64,000 bases of DNA from Adiantum capillus-veneris (Eukaryota > Streptophyta > Polypodiopsida > Polypodiales > Pteridaceae), in assembly GCA_014529385.2 (NCBI GenBank), contig CM043971.1, positions 94,527,840 through 94,591,839 on the forward strand, read 5' to 3'. Positions 56,872 to 64,000 of this stretch are shown piece after piece (position 1 is the first letter of the stretch; every line of letters starts with the position of its first letter). Below the pieces are notes generated by a model. It searched no databases. It worked only from the letters and a program-made list of their open reading frames with translations, and was not told where the DNA came from. A program made the position numbers and the translations under genes.

Positions 56872-57038
56872 TGTCAGGACAAGGATCCTAAGCCTAGGGG
56901 GTCAGGGACATGAGTCGTCAGTGGCTCGGACTAGACCGGTGTGGACTGGGGATCCATATTATGGCTAGGTCTAGGAGCCGGTCTATACATATGGTGGTAG
57001 GGCAGTGGATCTGGTATCACAGTCTCCTAGGCCTTTCA
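56872..57038 (+). repeat. 167-bp LTR (same family as 40426-40592), plus orientation
   Basis: Begins TGTCAGGACAAGGATCC and ends CTAGGCCTTTCA. The primer site follows, so this is a 5' LTR. No pol of this copy is seen downstream. Confidence 0.85.
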
Positions 57039-57039
57039 C

Positions 57040-57051
57040 TGGTGTCAGAGC
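57040..57051 (+). promoter_or_regulatory. Primer-binding site (tRNA-iMet type)
   Basis: TGGTGTCAGAGC lies one base after the LTR; one mismatch to TGGTATCAGAGC. Confidence 0.8.
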
Positions 57052-57099
57052 TAGCAGAGGGGAGAGCTATGGAGGAGGGAGGAAGGCAAGGTGTTGCAT

Positions 57100-60090
<2,991 letters not shown>

Positions 60091-60099
60091 TATAGAGAC

Positions 60100-61250
60100 C
60101 ATATTTTCAAATTTACATGTGCCACCTATGTTGTAGGATTGTCACACAGTGTCGTGCTGCTTTGTGGATATAGGATGAAAGAATCCGAATACATTTTTGA
60201 GCTTTCATAAATGATGTGAAATCAAAATTTCAGTCACCAAATGGTCATTTTGACCCAAAGATGGAAAAATTTGTCCAAACTTGGAAAAAATTGCATTAGC
60301 AGCTTGGAAAACATGTCAGGAGACTACTCATGAGCTTTTGTCAAAAATGGGTGCTGAACATGGATCGCAATCCATGACCCCTACACGTAGATTTTGTCGC
60401 AAATTAGTGCAAAGTGTATGAACAAGCTAGGGAATATGTGATTTACCGTTATTCCAATTTTTGGGCCGAAAAAGTGTCTCATTTATCAAAGTCCAACAAT
60501 ATCAGAGAGTAAGATACTAAAAGTGTGATTTTTGGTATAAGTGCAAAGTTAAAGAGAACATGTGAACTTATAGCACAAGAAATGTCAAAAAATGTTTGGA
60601 CAATGGTCTAGAAATTTTGGGGAGACTAAAGAGGTCAAAGAGACACCAATTGGGCTATAAATTACCAACATTTGAAATTTGGGCAAATCTCAATCCCAAA
60701 TCATCAAAAGATCCCAATACAAAACAAATTGATCACCATCAGTGGATCAAAGATGCCAACAAAAACAAAATATAGCACAGTCGGACCAAACTGGGCCATA
60801 ATCTAGGAAACTGGAAAAATTTGAGAGAAACTTGTCCAAATTTAAAAATAACTTCACTAGTGTGTTAGGATATACTATAGGAACATGTTACCCAAGGTTC
60901 ACCTCAAATGGTTGCTGATGAACATGGATCGCGATTCATGACCCTCTACAAGATTTCTAGGCCAAAATCATACCCTTAGGTCCTAAATGCTAAAGATGAC
61001 CTAATCCTAGAGTTTCAAGTCATTTGAACTCAAAGTCCTTGCCAAAATGCCAAAATTCTCTATCTCTGAGGAAATTTCCAAAAAGTGGCATAACTTTTCA
61101 CCTAGTGATCCAAATTAAAAAAGAAGTGAATAATATCATCCCCAAAGCATGCTTTACTAGATGGTATCACTAGAAGTTCAATATGTGTTCCAAACATGGA
61201 TCTCGATCCATGATCCCTTGAGCCAAAATTGACCTATAGCCACATGACCT
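60100..61250 (+). repeat. Element C leader with CATGGATCGCGATCCATG palindromes
   Basis: 18-bp palindromes or near-palindromes lie at 60359-60376, 60923-60940 and 61195-61212. All are preceded by (G/A)AA and followed by A(C/T)CC. Spacings are 564 and 272 bp, or multiples of about 280. Flanking text is similar (GTTCACCTCAAATGG, GGTATCACTAGAAG). No frame is open. Confidence 0.75.
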
Positions 61251-61408
61251 AGTGCCTAGGGTTGTCCTAGATGCACCGGTGATGTTTTATCAAGTTTGGA
61301 CTTGTTTTGATCATGTTATGCTCATTTTTCATTTTATGGTCAAGTTTGCGCTTCTTGACTTCCTTGATAACCTTTTTGGCCAATGTTTGGAGCTAATTAC
61401 ACGATTTT

Positions 61409-62510
61409 ATGGATGATAGAATTCCTCATAGACGACCAAGGATGCAGTGGGAAGCTCCACCCTACCAGGTGACAGTGATGTCATCAAATGAGAAAGCCCA
61501 CATATCAAAGGAGGAGCTCGCAAAGATACCAACAAACATCTTCATTGGGAGGTTCAAGGTTGCGGAACCATCTTCCCAAAAGAACTATGGACATTGCACC
61601 AACAACAGGAAGTCCTGAAAGGGTCCATATATCTACAAATGAATACCTTCTTCAAATTGCTGCCATGGAGAACTTATTTTTAGAGTGCCCGCAAGCTGAT
61701 GAGCTTGATTCAATATAATGGTGAGGCCACATAAACTGAAAAAGACAGAGAGACTGTGAAGTTTCGGATCACCACATATCTAATCAACCAAGCTCTCCAC
61801 CTACCTCCTGGAAACCACAACTTACTGCTTAAGACAAATGCCATCAACAATGACAAAGCATTCGTCAAGCAACAGGTGCACAAATTTATATACAAGGAGT
61901 TGGTCTACTCAAAGACGAAGTTTCCATTTCCAATAATAGCATAGCATACCAAGGTACAAAAGCCACTAAGGTACACGCCGAATCTGCACATTGTGGTAGT
62001 TATGGAAATGGGGCTTTCTGAGTAAAGAGTGGTCCGCTGCGACTTGGGGAACTATATCTTGGAAAATTTGGTCGAGGCCAACCTCAAGAGAAGTGAGAGA
62101 AATAAAACTTATATGAACAGAGGACTAATGCTTACCAACATAGCATACCAGGAACTTGGGATGATCAACCAACTACCATCGATCAATTCCCAAATAGATA
62201 TTTTACACAAGTCAAAACATGCAGTCAGGGCTATAAGTGGGCCATCATCATCACCTGGCACAAAGCAGACAAGGAGATAGAGCTCCAAAAAGAAGACCTT
62301 AGATAGTGAAAAAAATGGAAAATGACATCGAGGTCAGTGGGGTGAGATCAAACCTAAAAACAGAGACACACCATCAAAATTCCAGACCATGACGGATCAA
62401 GATGATGAAGAATTAAAAAGACCATTTAAAAACACTAAAGTTTCAGCCATGAAACCTCAATGCTCATACAAGCACAAATCTCAATCAAAACCCAAACCTC
62501 TTTCATGGTA
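61409..62510 (+). pseudogene. Unrecognised ORF region of element C
   Basis: Plus-strand open pieces 61409-61618, 61756-61944 and 62029-62280 continue one another after frame changes (KEELAKIPTNIFIGRF; FRITTYLINQALHLPPGNHN; VVRCDLGNYILENLVEANLK; YQELGMINQLPS). I know no domain for this. Its place right after a repeat leader suggests a gag-type first ORF. It is rich in Lys/Asn and has at least three lesions. Confidence 0.35.
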
Positions 62511-62519
62511 TCATGTAAC

Positions 62520-63324
62520 CTCGCCCCCAATTACATAGTCGTAACATCAAACGATTGAAAGGAATGCTCGAGCTTGAGGGCTTCACGACGATGATTTTCT
62601 GATTTTTCAAAGATTGAAGAGATTCTAAGTTGAATCCCACAAACCATTTTGATAAGTGGAACCCCTAATTCACTTCCTCACAAGCTCAGATTCAAGATTG
62701 CGAGGCGGGACTACAACACCCATAGATTGGGAAACCACAGAAGGTATTACACAATAGAAGAAAATTGCAGGTTTTTTCTGTAAAAATCAGACCTCTCTCT
62801 CTTCCCCATGGAAATATAAGCTGATGTGTAAATGTTTGGGCCATTTTGCCACTTTGGACCAAAACTAGGTTATTTTCAGCTCATTTTTTACCCAAAAATG
62901 CCATTTTTAATGCAAAAAATCCCAAACAGAGTTTAAAAAATCCCTACATTTGTGGGATCAGTCCCATGAGCATAAAAAGCATATTTAAGCATCAGTTTTC
63001 ATCAACATACCATTTTGGGTCACTTTCCATGCAATTCTGCAACGACGCCTGTTAGCTGCTATTTTCCACAGTTTTTGCCCGCATCAGTCTCTTTATAGGC
63101 GAGATGAGTATGCCATTATGAGACTCTTGAAATATTTACATTTTCAAACCAAATTAATCATCTCATCAAGTGGAAAATCATGCAAAAGTGCCACATCTAG
63201 GGCCACGACTCCCCGGATAGGTATGTACATGATAGCGACTGCAGTAGCCGGGATATATCACAAAATGTACATTATTCCTTTTCTTTCCATGCATCAAGAA
63301 GTGTCAAAAGTGAGGTGAATTTTT
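62520..63324. other. Non-coding stretch, nothing recognised
   Basis: AT-rich; no domain or terminal structure is seen. Confidence 0.5.
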
Positions 63325-64000
63325 TTATTTTACACTATTTACGTGCCACAACACAACATCCACCTCGTCTGAACCTGCACATCCTTCGGTATGTGCAACA
63401 ACAACATTTGTTAAGCATCTAGACTCATGGTGAAACACCATATCTTCACTTTCATCCTTAGTTTTCATATAGTTGGATCCATCATCCTCTTCACTTGATA
63501 GTGCATCAAATGGATTAGCATCCCCTCTTATTTTGAATAGTTTAATTCTTTTTTCCGCAATGGGAATTTTCATTTTTGTCCCATCTAGTTCACGCTAGGT
63601 GTAAGTTGCATTTTCATGCACATGCTTGACAACATAAGGGCCAAACCATCTCTTTGAAAGCTTCCTTATTGTAGAGTTTTGGTTTTCAATGCTTTTATCA
63701 TACACCAACACCCAATCACCTTCTTCAATGTCTTTTGCTATGAGCCTATGCCTCTTGTCAAATCTGTCTTTGTTTTTCAACCTTGCATTCTTTAGAGAGA
63801 TTTGGCAAGCTCAATGTCTTTAGGCCTTCTTTCCAATTGTTGTATGTGCAATGCAAGAAGGTATTTTCTACTCACTCCATCTTCCCATTGAAATACATTC
63901 CATGTAAGAACTACATCCTCAATTGGCATCACAGGTTTTTTACCATACATCAATTCAACATGCATATATCCAGTGACTAAACTATGTGTCATACGATCAG
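63325..64000 (-). pseudogene. Gypsy integrase C-terminal end, running past the window
   Basis: The minus strand enters at the window edge. 63992-63792 shows YGKKPVMPIEDVVLTWNVFQ and LLALHIQQLERRPKDIELAK, the end of the integrase core. 63780-63595 is the C-terminal domain (RFDKRHRLIAKDIEEGDWVL, KRWFGPYVVKHVHENATYT). The two are joined by a frameshift. A TAG at 63592-63594 precedes RELDGTKMKIPIAEKRIKLF, and the frame ends at 63325. The motif set fits Tat-like gypsy elements. The upstream pol lies beyond 64000. Confidence 0.85.

Overview
Repeat-dominated nuclear DNA of a land plant with a large genome. The evidence is nested Ty1/copia and Ty3/gypsy LTR retrotransposons, L1-type LINEs with plant ORF1 and zf-RVT domains, a CACTA (En/Spm) DNA transposon with spliced genes, long (CT)n and (CA)n tracts, and one plant-type UDP-glycosyltransferase relic. 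A fern or another large-genome plant would fit, but the sequence does not name the lineage. No intact cellular gene was found. Almost every coding stretch carries stops, frameshifts or deletions.

Layout. 1-4.2 kb: unassigned sequence, a 43-bp tandem repeat and CT tracts. 4.2-6.3 kb (-): RNase H, integrase and chromodomain of a chromovirus ('element A'). 6.3-7.0 kb: palindrome motifs and a 146-bp tandem duplication. 7.6-11 kb: a (-) gypsy protease/linker relic split by a complete 2.2-kb LTR element that encodes only gag (8555-10783, TSD CCTTT). 11.0-14.4 kb (-): a second gypsy pol of another lineage. 14.5-24.7 kb: one CACTA end, then a complete 8.7-kb CACTA element (15989-24698, TSD GCT). The CACTA element has a deleted transposase (-), a second gene (+), a 794-bp solo LTR and a large array of CACTAATGC palindromes. 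26.1-38.3 kb (-): an L1-type LINE containing a nearly intact copia element (28101-33535, 192-bp LTRs, TSD AGCAG). 38.7-39.4 kb (-): UGT pseudogene. 39.5-41 kb: small repeats, a C38 tract and a 167-bp LTR. 42.7-51.7 kb (-): chromovirus gag-protease-RT interrupted by 'element B', which has a tRNA-Asp-type primer site and a leader of roughly 285-bp repeats each carrying a TCGCGA-centred palindrome. 51.7-53 kb: LTR sequence. 53.0-56.3 kb (-): a second, 5'-truncated LINE. 56.9-57.3 kb: the same 167-bp LTR family in the other orientation, followed by a 155-bp pure CT tract. 60-62.5 kb (+): 'element C', another leader with TCGCGA palindromes and an unrecognised ORF. 63.3-64 kb (-): end of a gypsy integrase that runs out of the window.

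How the pieces relate. Target-site duplications or interrupted reading frames give a nesting order. The copia element lies in LINE 1, the solo LTR lies in the CACTA transposase, the CACTA element lies in an older LTR-element relic, and the gag-only element lies in a gypsy protease. The chromovirus pieces at 51.7-50.2, 44.4-42.7 and 6.3-4.2 kb are on one strand, in the correct order and almost without overlap. They may be one element split by element B and by about 36 kb of later insertions.

The least expected signal is the recurrence, in at least two unrelated retroelement leaders, of 18-22-bp palindromes centred on TCGCGA at a spacing of about 280 bp. In element B they lie between the primer-binding site and gag, where retroviral dimerisation and packaging signals sit.
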